NCBI GenBank assembly: GCA_003260075.1
Contig: QLIY01000174.1
Coordinates: 1 to 64,000 of the forward strand
Direction of reading: 5' to 3'
Length of the DNA stretch: 64,000 nt
Source of the DNA: Phallusia mammillata
Taxonomy: Eukaryota; Chordata; Ascidiacea; Phlebobranchia; Ascidiidae
Shown here in pieces: positions 1-11,155 of this stretch. Positions within the stretch are counted from its first letter, which is position 1. Each line of letters begins with the position of its first letter. A program made the position numbers and the translations under genes. The notes under the pieces are model-generated. The model ran no database searches and was not told the origin of the DNA. It saw only the letters and a list, made by a program, of their open reading frames with translations.

Positions 1-385
1 TTTGTTCCGGTTCGGGCAAATTATCCGGTCCGAACCTGTTTGCGGTTTGTAAACCGGTTCAAATGTTTATTCATGTCAATTTAACTCTAACCATCATCTA
101 CCTGGCCTTATCAAACTCCAAAAGAATTTTGCCTGTGCATTGTAATTTTTGACACGCCCTATAAGTGTTATCTCGCGTATTAGTTTTGAATAAAATCACA
201 GCATATAAAACAGACTGCATTTTTTACTGGTTCAGTTCCGGTTCGGGTCCAACGCCAAACAAAATATGGGGTTCAACTACGGTTCGGGTTTTTAGAAAAT
301 CGAAATTAGCGGTTCGGGTTTAATGAAATAAACTGCTCAAACCGGTTCGCGGGTTCGGGTTCAGTTCCGGTTCGACTCCCTGCTC
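1..385. repeat. Degenerate hAT-like element, left end outside window
   Basis: The stretch is full of variants of GGTTCGGGTT and CCGGTTCG. It ends near CGGTTCGACTCCCTG, which resembles the right terminal repeat of hAT-type elements whose ends read CAGGGAGTCGAACC. The left end is not in the window, so no target duplication can be checked. No coding sequence is seen. A similar GGTTCGGG-type stretch lies near 63,060-63,240. Confidence 0.45.
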
Positions 386-818
386 AAAAGTACGAAAATA
401 AAAAAACTTTTAGGTTTTGGTAAAAGTGGATGAGGGAAACAAAATAGTTGGACATGCATGACTGTGTTTCTCTCAAAATATAATGTAAATGAAAAGAAAG
501 GGGGGATTTGGGAAATTGAGTTTAATTTTCAAATGAAGTAGATCTTAGCGAAGAAATTGGACAGTAAGATCTGTTTAACGAAAACTTGTGTTTTCTAGTT
601 TTGTGTAACCTTTACTGTAAGTCGCTGCAATCGCTTGGGAATAAAGTGTTAAAATTTCACATAGCTTTTCGTTTTTGAGGTGTGCGATTGTCGGCTGGTT
701 TCTCATCTAGTTTATTTCTTTTGTTGCTACGACGCTAATTATACTATTTTGACGGGAAAAACAGTTTATTTTTACACCTTTGTAGTGAGTGATATTAACA
801 GGTAAATATAATATACAC
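386..818. other. Intergenic, nothing recognised
   Basis: AT-rich sequence between two mobile elements upstream of the Rab gene. No ORF or repeat family is recognised. It may hold the Rab promoter or 5' UTR, but no clear core promoter element is visible. Confidence 0.5.
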
Positions 819-1326
819 TAGAGTTCCTTTCTCGACGAGAATTTCTCGAGAAATCTCGAAAAAAACGAGTTTCGATTCTCGAGAAATAAATAAAAATTTC
901 CCGAGAAAAATTACGTCACAGATTTTAAACAAAAAGTAAATGCGACACCTCTTGTTACGTGTATTTTTCGTTTCAACTCGCCTCTAGAGCGGACTGGGCA
1001 CATAACTTTCTTATTTTGCTTCCAAAACAGCGATTTTTAGTGTGCGTTGCCGCTAAACTTTCACTTTTCCCAGGCAGTAGTCATGCCTGGTTGCATTGGA
1101 TGACTTGGATCTATAACTGTCGCTTCGTTTTTTGCTGGTTTGCTAGCGAATCACTACTTGCGATCGCTACTAGAAGCGAAAAAAACATACAATCGGAATT
1201 TTATGTTTGTTTTTGTTAGAAAATCGGTTTACATAAAATTTTCGAGACTCTCGAGATTCTCGAGAAATGGATTTTTAATTTCTCGTTTCTCGAGAAACGA
1301 AAAAGTCGAGAAATAGAGGAACCCTA
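819..1326. mobile_element. hAT-type MITE with 8-bp target duplication
   Basis: The 508-base element starts TAGAGTTCCTTTCTCGAC and ends with its imperfect inverse GTCGAGAAATAGAGGAACCC. It is flanked on both sides by ATATACAC (811-818 and 1327-1334), the 8-base target duplication expected of the hAT superfamily. The subterminal parts are packed with the palindromic motif TTCTCGAGAA. An 86-codon ORF inside (959-1219) has no recognisable protein similarity and is probably chance. The element is non-autonomous: there is no transposase. Confidence 0.85.
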
Positions 1327-1485
1327 ATATACACAAACATATTGTGATCAATTTTTTGAGCTTTTTGATCTCAACTGTGCCGACTACTAAACTTTACCAT
1401 ATGTAACATCATGTTCAGGGTTTAGATTTTGTTTCAAGCCATAACTTGCCCTGCATATGCTTGTCTAGTATATTATACATGAGGA

Positions 1486-2292
1486 ATGGAAAATCTCGAC
1501 GTTAACAGAAGAATGATCCAAGTTCATAAAGATCGGGTTGTTGTAGGATTTCCACAAGCACAAACGAAAAATGCAAGAATTGATGAAAAGTATGACTTTG
1601 ACCCGAGGGTTCGGCAATCGTGCGCTTCAGAACGTGCAAGCACTGTTGGTCTGAAAATATGCAAAATGATTATAATTGGCGACATGGCTGTCGGAAAAAC
1701 ATGTCTCGTCAATAGGTTTTGCAAAAAGGCATTTGACCGGGATTACAAGGCGACGATTGGTGTCGATTTTGAGGTGGAACGCTTTGAAATTCTTAACACC
1801 CCTTTTACATTACAAATGTGGGATACTGCTGGCCAGGAGCGATTTCAGTGCATTGCTTCGGCATACTATAGAGGTGCTCAAGTGGTAGTGATAGTCTTTG
1901 ATGTATCGGAGATGCGAAGTCTAGCCAGTGCACAGTCATGGTTAGAAGCAGCGCAAAAGGAGAATGCTGGAAGCCAACTGCTTACTTTTCTGGTCGGTAC
2001 CAAAAAGGATTTAGTGACAGACGCAATTTATCGAGATGTCGAGCATGAAGCAATTAAGGTTGCCAAGGGCCTTCATGCTGAATACTGGGGAGTTTCATCC
2101 AAAACTGGTGAAAATGTGAAAGAGTTGTTTACTAGGATTGCGGCACTGTCATTTGAAGGTGCAGTATTGCGTGAATTAGAAAAACGGCAATTTGCAACCC
2201 CACCAAAGACAATTGGTTCCTCGTCATTTAGAATTGGTTCCACATCTACCCAAGCTTCTAGCAAGCAGAAGTTGGCATGCTGCAAAATGTAG
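1486..2292 (+). CDS. RAB36: Rab34/Rab36-type small GTPase, intronless
   Basis: Predicted 268-residue Ras-superfamily GTPase. In the family it cycles between GTP and GDP forms on Golgi or endosomal membranes and directs vesicle or organelle positioning. Visible motifs are the P-loop GDMAVGKT at about 65-72, the switch I region around YKATIGVDFE (87-96), WDTAGQE at 112-118, and the guanine-specificity motif as TKKD (172-175) rather than NKxD. The Rab34/36 subgroup shares that variant, along with the long N-terminal extension and the stretch AEYWGVSSKTGENV. The C-terminus ends in CCKM, a likely prenylation site. The start is the first ATG in frame with the whole extension. The gene has no introns although every other long gene here does, which suggests an old retrocopy or intron loss. 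Rab34 and Rab36 cannot be separated from sequence reading alone. Confidence 0.9.
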   Translation: MENLDVNRRMIQVHKDRVVVGFPQAQTKNARIDEKYDFDPRVRQSCASERASTVGLKICKMIIIGDMAVGKTCLVNRFCKKAFDRDYKATIGVDFEVERFEILNTPFTLQMWDTAGQERFQCIASAYYRGAQVVVIVFDVSEMRSLASAQSWLEAAQKENAGSQLLTFLVGTKKDLVTDAIYRDVEHEAIKVAKGLHAEYWGVSSKTGENVKELFTRIAALSFEGAVLRELEKRQFATPPKTIGSSSFRIGSTSTQASSKQKLACCKM

Positions 2293-2814
2293 CATCTAAT
2301 AAGACTGTACAGAAGTTGCTTGTTTGTTTCTAAAAGTCAAGTCATAAAGCATTTAAAATCTATTCATATATATGCTGTCTCTGTGCCAATGTTGTAATGT
2401 TGTTGTTTTAGCGCTGCTTTTAATTGTAAAATTGTGAGTTTTTATATTTGGGGTGCTTTATCTTTTAAGTGTCAAAAGAGTGATTTTTACTTGTACTGTT
2501 TTCAATAGATTATGCGTTAAAGTCCACCCTTAAATCATAAGGTTTCTTTCTTTCATTAACATATTTTTCTAAATACAATTATGTGTGCTAATGTACTGAT
2601 AACTTGTAACAACTGTGAAAGATGGTGCTTACTTGTTTTGTTCACGCTAGTTAATTTGTTTAAAATTTCTTTTTATGTGCTTTTTATGGTTCTACCCTAC
2701 AAACATAAAGTTGCTAATTTCCCTTTTATATATGTTATATATAATATAAGTGTATTGTTTTTCAGAAACTGTCCTACAACTTAACTTTATTTTTGCTGCC
2801 TTATAAATTCAGCA
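2293..2814 (+). other. Intergenic gap between Rab and NSFL1C
   Basis: The 522 bases between the Rab stop and the NSFL1C start contain no AATAAA. They hold strong splice acceptors: TTGTTTTTCAG at about 2755-2765, and TTCAG four bases before the NSFL1C start codon. This fits a trans-spliced or operon-like junction, but the 67-codon ORF inside (2581-2784) has no recognisable product and a normal promoter could equally lie here. Confidence 0.4.
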
Positions 2815-5800
2815 ATGTCTGAGCAGGCTGATCTGATCAATGAATTCCGATCTATTGCTGATGTTCCAGAGGAAAGGGCAAGATTTTTTCTAGAGAGTGC
2901 AGCTTGGCAGCTTCCAGTAAGTTTACCATTTTTAGTGTTGTTGTATTATTTTCAAATCCTCAGTTGGTCTGCAATGCTTTACTATGCTCACTGGGGATCT
3001 GCCTGTTCTATTGCAATTCTGAAACGAGACAAACATTTTGAACAAATCTTTGCATTTATACGAGCCATAACATATAATAGGCAATATTTTGCCAGAAACA
3101 ATCTGTTCCAGCAACCCTTGTTCATAGAAAATACTTTTGGGCATCTCACGACAGCTCAGGTCTAGGTTTACTTTTACTTGTAGCAGGGAGTAATTGTGGA
3201 AAAGTAAACAAAAAAGGGACTCAAGTCAGAAATAAGGACTATAAGATTTTTTTGTATTTGAGCTATTCCACTTAAGTCTTGCTCACGGAAACACAAGTAG
3301 CCATGACAGGGTTAGAACCCACAACATTATAAATATGAAATAGTTGCACTTTGCTCAAATAGATAGGGTCAGCTACTTGCTATGGCCACTAGTGGCTCCG
3401 GCTGATCCATTTTTCTTTGCGTCGTTGTCATTGAATGTACATAACTGCTTACTTACTGTTTGCGCGTGAACGAAATAAATAAATGAATTGGCCATCTTGG
3501 CAACAAGTTAAGATTTAATTGGCACTAAATATTTGCTTCATAATTAGGTTGTCTGGCTTCCGACAACATCGAAATATAATTGCTGGAGATGTATATTAGG
3601 GATAAAAAGGTTGTTTTGCAAAACAGGAGTAAATAGTTTTTATGTTTTACAGGTGGCTTTGAGTAGCTTCTTTGATGCTGGACCCTCCCCAGATATTCCA
3701 GATGGTAAGTTTGGTTTGTCGTAATCAAATTATGAGAAAATATAGATTTGGCTGTGTACACACAATACAATTAATTATTTTGTAACCAAAATTAGCTAAG
3801 TTGATCTTATTTGGAATGTCATGAAGTGCAGAATAGTGGATAGTACAATTAGTGGGTAATGACTAAAGGCGTTGCAGCTACACCAAAATATTAAGCGTTA
3901 TGTGACGGTGGAAGATTTGTGATACAAATCTCCGTTATGTGACACAAGATAGTGAATTGGGCTCACTGAGTATAGCACGGCTGGGTGGGTGCAACCAGTC
4001 GTGACTGTCCTAAAACCGCCCGTTTTAGGAAAGAGGATGGGATTCAATCGAATAATACCTTGCCCGGTGGTTTCAATTGAACTTGATTAAAAACGAACTG
4101 GAATAGAACTTGTATGTTGTGAGATTGTAGTGATTTCAACAAGCACTGTCTTTCATTAATGCAAAGCTTTTATTACCTACAAGCTGTTTTTTTGTAGCCA
4201 GGTCAATAACCAATGTTCCCTAAATTGTACCCCAGAAATGATGGATGCAGAGAACAATCCTTCAGAAGAGGAAGACCCCCCTGATGAAGATGCTCCTGCT
4301 CGTAACACCAGAGCCAGTGGATCCCAACCTGATAAAAAGCCTGAAACCACAAGATCAACCAGATCCTCTAAATTTTCTTCCATCAGGGATTTTGCAAAGG
4401 AGGAAAAGCTTGAGGATGATGAAGAAGAAGGACAGGAGTGAGTTTAATTTGCTCCAAAATGTTTGCGGTTGCCAGATTGACCACAGTTTTGTTGTGCTTT
4501 TGTTGAATTTTGCCTTTCATTACCATTAATCGAGGTTATGGTGAACTAAATGGTAAATTGTAGTTGCTATATTAAATTTTTGTTTTGTTTATTTGAACCC
4601 AAAACCTGTACAGCTTAATACACCACTGATGATGTAAGGGGCTTTAGAAAGCTACAAAACTAGCATGGAATTGTGAATGTTTGTGACATCACAATGCAAC
4701 AAACGTTATTGTAAGATGGTCGGTGTTTGAACCTAACAGAACATTTGCAGTTTTGGCCCATCCCTAAACTGTTCCTTTTTTATAACTCGGAGCATGTTTT
4801 TTAAGGTATTATGCAGGAGGCTCAGAACAAAGTGGAGAAGTGATTGTAGGACCTCCAAGAAAGAAGAAAACAAATGAAGAGATTACCAAAGATCTGTTTG
4901 CCGAGGTAAAGTATTTTTCACTAGTAATAACAACAAAGCTTTTTTGTGGCCTCAAAATACCAACAAAATTAAAAAAACTGCTTTTGGCTGTTTCTATCAT
5001 GAGTCACTTTTATTAAGAACGTTTTTGTTTTAGGTAAATATCTAAGCATTTAAAAACCTTTTTCGTACTTCTAATTTGATTTGTCTACTTTCATTCCTGT
5101 CCGTTGTGGGTAAAAGTGTATGGATTGACCAAGGTTTTCAGTAAATCTGTGGGATGAATAAGTTGTCCATTGCTTACAAGCCGACTAAAAAATGTAATGT
5201 TAAAAAAAATTCTTTGCACTTTAGGCTAAAAAGCACGGTGCAGAATCAGTAGAGCCAGGTGATAGAGGGCCAAGCAAACCAAAGGCTAAATACTTTACTG
5301 GTGGAGGTTATAAACTGGGCGAATCAGAAGAAGATGCATCTGAGTTTGTTCCTGGTGCTGAAACCCCAGAAGAAAGAGGACCTCTAAATGTGTGGTTGCT
5401 AAGTTGTTAATGTGGAGCTGCTACGTAGTTTAACTGTCTATTTTATCCACTTTGTGGGCTTAAGCCGTTAACTGGAGTATTTTTTACCAAAGCAGGCATC
5501 AAGAAATTATAAACAAAACATTTTTTTGTGGTTTAAAACCAAATTAACTATATTTGTTTCTCTCAGATATTTGCCATGTAAATAAGCATTATGCTGAACC
5601 AATTTTTGTTTAAAGCAGCATACCAGAAATCTTGTACAAAACTATTTTTTATGGTTTAAACCGAATTAATCTATATTTTAATTTTACATGTTTTTTAGAC
5701 AAATGTTGTCCTTAAGCTATGGGCAAATGGCTTTACTGTAGATGACGGCCCTATTAGAGATTTTAATGACCCTGCTAATGCTGAATTCTTGAAGAGCATC

Positions 5801-8800
5801 AAAAAAGGGTAAAATATTCACAATACATACGTTTTTTATAAGTCTGAAATTGATACATTGTATCTCTAAATTGGTGCCAGTTTGTAACTACAAATACCTA
5901 TTACTGCTGCTTGTTGAGTATTATCAATGCTTCAGCTTTAGGTTTTGAGATATGTCGTTATTCTGATAAAGGCATCTCACATAAAAGTCTGCTAGAAAAG
6001 CAGTAACTGTTGATTGGCTGGTTTAATATTAGTGTAATTAATATTATATACTTCAAAAATGAACATTGAAATACCATTGTACAATGAATTAAATGACATT
6101 AGGTGAACTTCTTTTCTGTTGTAGGGAAATCCCCCAGGAGTTATTAAAGGGTGCGAGGAGGGGTGAAGTCCATGTTGATATGGAAGATCACAGACAAGAA
6201 GAATACAAAGCACAAAAGAAAAAAATTAAACCATTCTCTGGCCAGGGTCATATGCTTGGAAGGTAACAAACAATATGCGTTTTTTGGGTCTTGGTTGCTC
6301 TGTTCAAAGTTTGTATGTTTTTTTACAGCTACTACATTTTTTAAAAGTTTGTAAATGTTTATCTCCGGCCAAACAACAACCTGATAATTATACAGTTAAA
6401 ACTGGTTTGATTTTGCATCACAAACACTCTTTGCAAATAAGGATACTTGGAAAGTTTTTTTTTTTTAAAAGGATTAAAAAGATTAAAGATTTTCAATTGA
6501 CTAAAATGCTTTTTGACCCATCTTTGTCTATGAGTACTAAAGCAAAAATATACACTTATCCAAACACCGCTGTTTGTTTTTAATGAATGAAATCACCATT
6601 GCTTACATGCAAAACTTAAAACACTTTCACTTTGTTACAAGAATATTTATGACATCATTATACCTATTATGTGACAACACCTCTAAATAAATCACTTTCA
6701 GTTTTGAATAGTTGCTACCATTATCCTCCTAACAATCACCCTATACAGACCAAATCTGGTCTGATACGGACCAAATCTGAATACATGAAGATCCTAAATC
6801 TAAACCGTAGCTATTTGCAAAGAAAATTGTATGGATAAACGAATAGTCTGGTTAATTGCAAAATCCTTTTTATGGTAAGGGGATCGTAAAATCTAAACCA
6901 TAGCCATTTGTAAATAAAATTGTCCGGGTAAATACATAATCTGGTTAATTGCATGAAAAGCTTATCAAATTGTTTACATTATTAACTAGACCAGTGGTTC
7001 TCAAACTTTTTTTGTTGTGACACCTCTGAATAAGTTTTCTGGACTTGCGACGCACCAGCAAATAAAAGTTAACAAGGAAACTTATTATTAAAGTTGTGTT
7101 TATTAGTACAACAATAAAAATCCACAAATTGGAACTATTCTGCAACGCCCTTGGGAAATTGAAATGACTCACCAGGGCGTCACGACGCACAGTTTGAGAA
7201 CTACTGAACTAGACTATATTACATGCATTATGTTGAAGAGCGATATAGCACTATTTAGAAGTAATCAATTTTATTTGTGTACTTCACAGTCCAACACCAG
7301 CAGTTTCTTATGGTGCTAGTGCAGTTGTACCTCAAGTATCACCAGTCGATCCACCAGTGATTGTTCGAGACTCGGAACCCACCACAAATATTCAAATTCG
7401 TCTTGCTGGGGGACAACGTCTTGTGCAAAAGTTCAACCACAACCACAGGTTAATACAATTTTTGCAATAAAATCAATTAAAAAAAAACTACTAGAGAACT
7501 TGTATATGTTTATACCAGGGGTCGGCAACCCTTTTTATACCAGGGGAGGTGGTTTTTCATGGCACGCCAACCGATTTGCGTGTTTATATTAAAGTAACAT
7601 TTAACCTATTACACTGCTTGCTTTCAGTTTTGTATCATGCCATTATCTTAAAATTTAGTCTTACATGCACAAAGCACTCTGCTTTCCCTTAATTATGGGT
7701 CCCCTTCCCTGAAGGGGACACATATTGATTTTAGGGGGGGGGGTGAAAATTGTATGGATAAATGAATAGTCTGGTTAATTGCAAAATCCTTTTTATTGTA
7801 AGGGGATCGTAAAATCTAAACCATAGCCATTTGTAAATAAAATTGTCCGGGTAAATACATAATCTGGTTAATTGCATGAAAAGCTTATCAAATTGTTTAC
7901 ATTATTAACTAGACCAGTGGTTCTCAAACTTTTTTTGTTGTGACACCTCTGAATAAGTTTTCTGGACTTGCGACGCACCAGCAAATAAAAGTTAACAAGG
8001 AAACTTATTATTAAAGTTGTGTTTATTAGTACAACAATAAAAATCCACAAATTGGAACTATTCTGCAACGCCCTTGGGAAATTGAAATGACTCACCAGGG
8101 CGTCACGACGCACAGTTTGAGAACTACTGAACTAGACTATATTACATGCATTATGTTGAAGAGCGATATAGCACTATTTAGAAGTAATCAATTTTATTTG
8201 TGTACTTCACAGTCCAACACCAGCAGTTTCTTATGGTGCTAGTGCAGTTGTACCTCAAGTATCACCAGTCGATCCACCAGTGATTGTTCGAGACTCGGAA
8301 CCCACCACAAATATTCAAATTCGTCTTGCTGGGGGACAACGTCTTGTGCAAAAGTTCAACCACAACCACAGGTTAATACAATTTTTGCAATAAAATCAAT
8401 TAAAAAAAAACTACTAGAGAACTTGTATATGTTTATACCAGGGGTCGGCAACCCTTTTTATACCAGGGGAGGTGGTTTTTCATGGCACGCCAACCGATTT
8501 GCGTGTTTATATTAAAGTAACATTTAACCTGTTACACTGCTTGCTTTCAGTTTTGTATCATGCCATTATCTTAAAATTTAGTCTTACATGCACAAAGCAC
8601 TCTGCTTTCCCTTAATTATGGGTCCCCTTCCCTGAAGGGGACACATATTGATTTTACTCAAATTGTTTTTTGTTTTTTTCTTCTTTTTTTTTCTCCCCAA
8701 AGTTTGTCCGACTCGTTTTTTCATGAAATGTTTGATGGATTTGGATGAAATTTACACAGATGGTAGATATAGTTATGTAGATGTGCATCCCACTTTGTTT

Positions 8801-10462
8801 GTGTTGATAACCCCAGTACTTACCCCGCTAGCCCCCTAAAATGTTTTTTTACCCCGCAAAGTTTGTCCGACTCGTTTTGCCATCAAATGTTTAATGGATT
8901 CGGATGAAACTTACACATATGGTAAAGATAGTTATGTAGATGTGCTTCCCACTTTGTTTGTGTTGATAACCCCAGTATTTACCCTGTTAACCCCTTAAAA
9001 TGGGTGAGGTTTTAAACAGTGTCGGAATGGGCTGAAATTTGGATAGCTTGAAGAAGAGGCCATTTATAGGTGTTGATTGTTGTGTTCAACCCTGTAGCCC
9101 CAACATTCACCCCACTAGCCCCCAAAGTGTAAAACGTATTTGTATGTTATTGGGCACCACAAACGAAAGATTTCTGTGGCCCAATAGTGTTACAAGGGCA
9201 ACCAGTTGTGTGTTACTTGTGTTTGTGGGTTGCTTGTTGGACGTTTTTGTGGCATGGCAGTTAGGGGGTTGTTAACAGCCCTATGTAGTCAGAAGCATTA
9301 ATGGTTGTTGCTCAAAACACCTCTAGTGGTCAAACCTTTAAACATTGGCGGATTGGGCTCAAATTTTGTAGTACTATTGATTGAATTATTGTGGTTTCAT
9401 AGTATTATTATTTAAGCCCAGTGCTGATCACTGTGTTTTACCTTACAACACCCGACTTTCTCATGGTTATCTCTTGAAATGCATTATTTTTAACTTTGCA
9501 TGTGTGGGGACCCATGAGTTTCTGCCTGCAGAAACAACTAAGGTTATAAAAGACGCTGGATAATGTGGGACCCAATATAAAATAAGCAGAGGAAATATAT
9601 GAATGTTTTAAAATAGGTTATAGTGTATAGGCAATGACAAAATGTGCTAAGCCACCCTTCTAGTTATTGATATATTCTGTCAAAAACCACTATTATTCAG
9701 AAAAACATTGGCACGCGAGGTCATTTACACATGGAAATACCAAGTAAATTGGCACGTAGCGCCTAAAAGTTAGCCGACCCCTGGTTTATACATTTTAAGA
9801 ATGATTTTTTAACTATAGCTGTTGTCATGTATTCACTATTTACATAACATATTATGTTTGTTTGTTTTTTGGATGTTTTGATCAAGCCAAGTTCTTGTAT
9901 AGTGTTTCTACGTAACACATTTAAATAATGAAAAGTACTTGTTGTAACTTGTAAGAAAGACTGTCAGTAATCCAATATCAAATTGTGATCAATTGTTGTA
10001 CGGGTAATGGCAATAGAAATAGGTAAAACAAATCTATTTTAGAACATACTGACCCAGTCTATATTATGGAAATGTTACAAATTTTAAAGATTGCAAAAAT
10101 ATGGTTTCTGTTCAAAGCACATTTATGAGAATTTACTGATTCACTTGCACTAAATTGTACAAAAAATAGTTTGATTGACGAACTGATGCTGCTAAACAGG
10201 CTAAATTCGTAAAAAATATTTTGTTTGGGTTTCAGGGTTTTAAATTTAACCATTTAAAGTTTTTTACTGCCGTAAGCTAAATCTTTGTTGTTTCTATAGA
10301 ATATCCGACATTCGGTCGTTTTTGATCAACAAAAATCCGCAAATGGCTGGACAAACTTTTGTTTTAATGACAACATTTCCAAACAAAGAGCTAACCGACG
10401 AGACGCAGACCATAAGCGACGCAAAACTTCTCAATGCCAGTATAGTACAGAAGCTGAAGTAG
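2815..10462 (+). CDS. NSFL1C: NSFL1 cofactor p47 (UBA-SEP-UBX adaptor of p97/VCP)
   Basis: Exons: 2815-2916, 3653-3704, 4236-4437, 4806-4905, 5225-5389, 5699-5808, 6125-6262, 7290-7448, 10300-10462. They join in phase to 396 residues. The product is an adaptor of the ATPase p97 for Golgi and ER membrane fusion and for ubiquitin handling. Domains are UBA (about 1-46, with [13 protein letters not shown]), an acidic linker, [23 protein letters not shown] (about 207-285, with [11 protein letters not shown]) and C-terminal UBX (about 319-396). The p97-binding loop reads TFPNKEL, as usual for p47. The exon coding the first half of UBX occurs twice, at 7290-7448 and 8213-8371. Both copies have good splice sites and 159 bases, so including both would add 53 residues in frame and break the UBX fold. 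I count one copy. Introns hold several hAT elements. Confidence 0.93.
3825..4060. repeat. Dispersed repeat also found near 32,840
   Basis: The stretch with GTTGCAGCTA and AAGCGTTATGTGAC matches a segment at about 32,845-32,920, with point differences in GCGYTGCAGCTA and AAGCGTTATGTGAC. Both copies lie in introns (NSFL1C and COPS7). No terminal repeats or target duplication are recognised, so its class is open. Confidence 0.5.
4600..4765. repeat. MITE-like repeat, family of 21.7, 26.6 and 47.4 kb
   Basis: Contains GATGATGTAAGGGGCTTTAG, a version of AATGTTTGTGACATCACAA, and a right part with ACAGAACATTTGC and TTGGCCCATCCCTAA. The same order of motifs recurs at 26,760-27,085 and, inverted or partial, at 21,735-22,110 and 47,440-47,480. 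Some copies have imperfect inverted ends of the GGCTTGGCTC and GAGCCAAGCC kind. Probably non-autonomous hAT-like; ends not fixed. Confidence 0.5.
6992..7206. mobile_element. hAT MITE, CAGTGGTTCTCAAAC ends (copy 1)
   Basis: The 215-base element has ends CAGTGGTTCTCAAAC and GTTTGAGAACTACTG and is flanked by AACTAGAC on both sides (6984-6991, 7207-7214). The inverted ends and 8-base duplication place it in hAT. An 81-codon ORF on the minus strand inside it is not protein-like. Confidence 0.88.
7516..7733. mobile_element. Left fragment of hAT element, cut at the G run
   Basis: Starts CAGGGGTCGGCAACC after the flank GTTTATAC (7508-7515) and follows the full element at 8439 base for base. It stops abruptly at the homopolymer at 7734, with no right end and no second target copy. 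The break coincides with the duplication junction. Confidence 0.85.
7915..8129. mobile_element. hAT MITE, CAGTGGTTCTCAAAC ends (copy 2)
   Basis: Second copy of the 6992-7206 element at an offset of 923 bases, including its AACTAGAC flanks. It arose with the surrounding duplication rather than by separate transposition. Confidence 0.88.
8213..8371 (+). pseudogene. Duplicate copy of NSFL1C UBX exon
   Basis: Matches the exon at 7290-7448 at an offset of 923 bases, and has the same acceptor (TTCACAG) and donor (CACAG then GT). It codes the 53 residues that run from [10 protein letters not shown] to KFNHNH. It is phase-neutral, so an annotation program would include both copies and give a 449-residue protein with half of UBX doubled. 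I treat it as surplus, probably an assembly duplicate. Confidence 0.7.
8439..9783. mobile_element. 1.35-kb hAT element with nested repeat-rich insert
   Basis: Ends are CAGGGGTCGGCAACC and TTAGCCGACCCCTG, flanked by GTTTATAC at 8431-8438 and 9784-9791. It is a non-autonomous hAT. Inside, from about 8617 to about 9664, lies a second repeat. That insert begins with GTCCCCTTCCCTGAAGGGGAC, carries tandem blocks with GTTTGTCCGACTCGTTTT and CCCCACTAGCCCC, and ends GCCACCCTTCTAG. The inner repeat recurs at 19.1-20.4 kb and, in related form, at 37.1-39.1 kb. Its CTAG-T right end is Helitron-like but no 5' TC end or hairpin is convincing. Confidence 0.8.
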
Positions 10463-10673
10463 CAAATCATTTTGTGTACTGGTAATTGGGACCAGTACAT
10501 CTGCAAATCGGTTTCCAAAAAGGGATTAATTACAAAGGCACTGTGAACGGTGTTACAACATTTCTTTACCATTCAAACAATGTGCTTTGCAATTTAACTT
10601 TATGCTGCAAGCGCAATCATATGATTTGCTCTTACAGTAAAGTTTCTACATCTCGCAAATTGCTTTGTTACAG

Positions 10674-10688
10674 AATAAACCTAATAAA
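10674..10688 (+). terminator. NSFL1C polyadenylation signals
   Basis: Two AATAAA hexamers (10674-10679 and 10683-10688) lie about 210 bases past the NSFL1C stop. This is the likely mRNA 3' end. Confidence 0.6.
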
Positions 10689-11049
10689 GTTCCGAAATGA
10701 CATTTAGTTGTTTAAATTTTATCAAAAAGTACTTAAATATAAACTTGCAAATTGTTTGGCAAGCCATGAAAAGTCACTTAAATAATACACAAATTCTCTT
10801 TACTTAAAAGTTTTTTTCTAATTTAGATCAGTTTCTCCCAATTTTTACACTTGTTTAGGCCTTTGCAGACAACCACATAACTTTTTATTTCAGTTACTTT
10901 TTTTATTTACCCCCAAATGATTTCGCCTTTACCCTTTTAAGGTAAACTTGATTTAGTTTAAGAACAACTAGCGTTTGGTATGCATACCGACACCAACACT
11001 GTACACTGACTGCCAAATTAAGTAACAACTAAAATTTGACGCAAAGATT
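10689..11049. other. Convergent intergenic gap, nothing recognised
   Basis: AT-rich sequence between the 3' ends of NSFL1C and PPIE. No repeat family or ORF of note. Confidence 0.5.
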
Positions 11050-11055
11050 TTTATT
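11050..11055 (-). terminator. PPIE polyadenylation signal
   Basis: TTTATT on the plus strand reads AATAAA on the minus strand, about 100 bases past the PPIE stop codon. Confidence 0.6.
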
Positions 11056-11155
11056 TTTGACACATTTGATCGCCTCCGAGCTACTTCCATGTCCTTCCCG
11101 AAGCAAGATCTTTGTATGTCTTCAATTGACTAATGATGTAAAAAAGGGATACAGT

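Larger units (their letters stand above)
6822..8656. repeat. 912-bp direct duplication joined by ten G, includes an NSFL1C exon
   Basis: Copy 1 spans 6822-7733 and copy 2 spans 7745-8656, separated by GGGGGGGGGG (7734-7743) plus one base. Only a few substitutions were seen (for example AAACGAATAG against AAATGAATAG, TATGGTAAGG against TATTGTAAGG, CCTATTACAC against CCTGTTACAC). Each copy carries a 215-base hAT MITE, the same 159-base NSFL1C exon and the left end of a larger hAT element. In copy 1 that larger element is cut off at the G run; in copy 2 it is complete. This is best explained by two overlapping contig ends or two alleles left unmerged, though a true tandem duplication is not excluded. 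Confidence 0.9.

Noticed and set aside
959-1219. 86-codon ORF
   Set aside because: Lies wholly inside the hAT MITE at 819-1326 and resembles no protein.
6945-8113. Two identical 81-codon minus-strand ORFs (6945-7190 and 7868-8113)
   Set aside because: They lie in a non-coding hAT MITE and its duplicate, and are identical because of the duplication, not because of selection.
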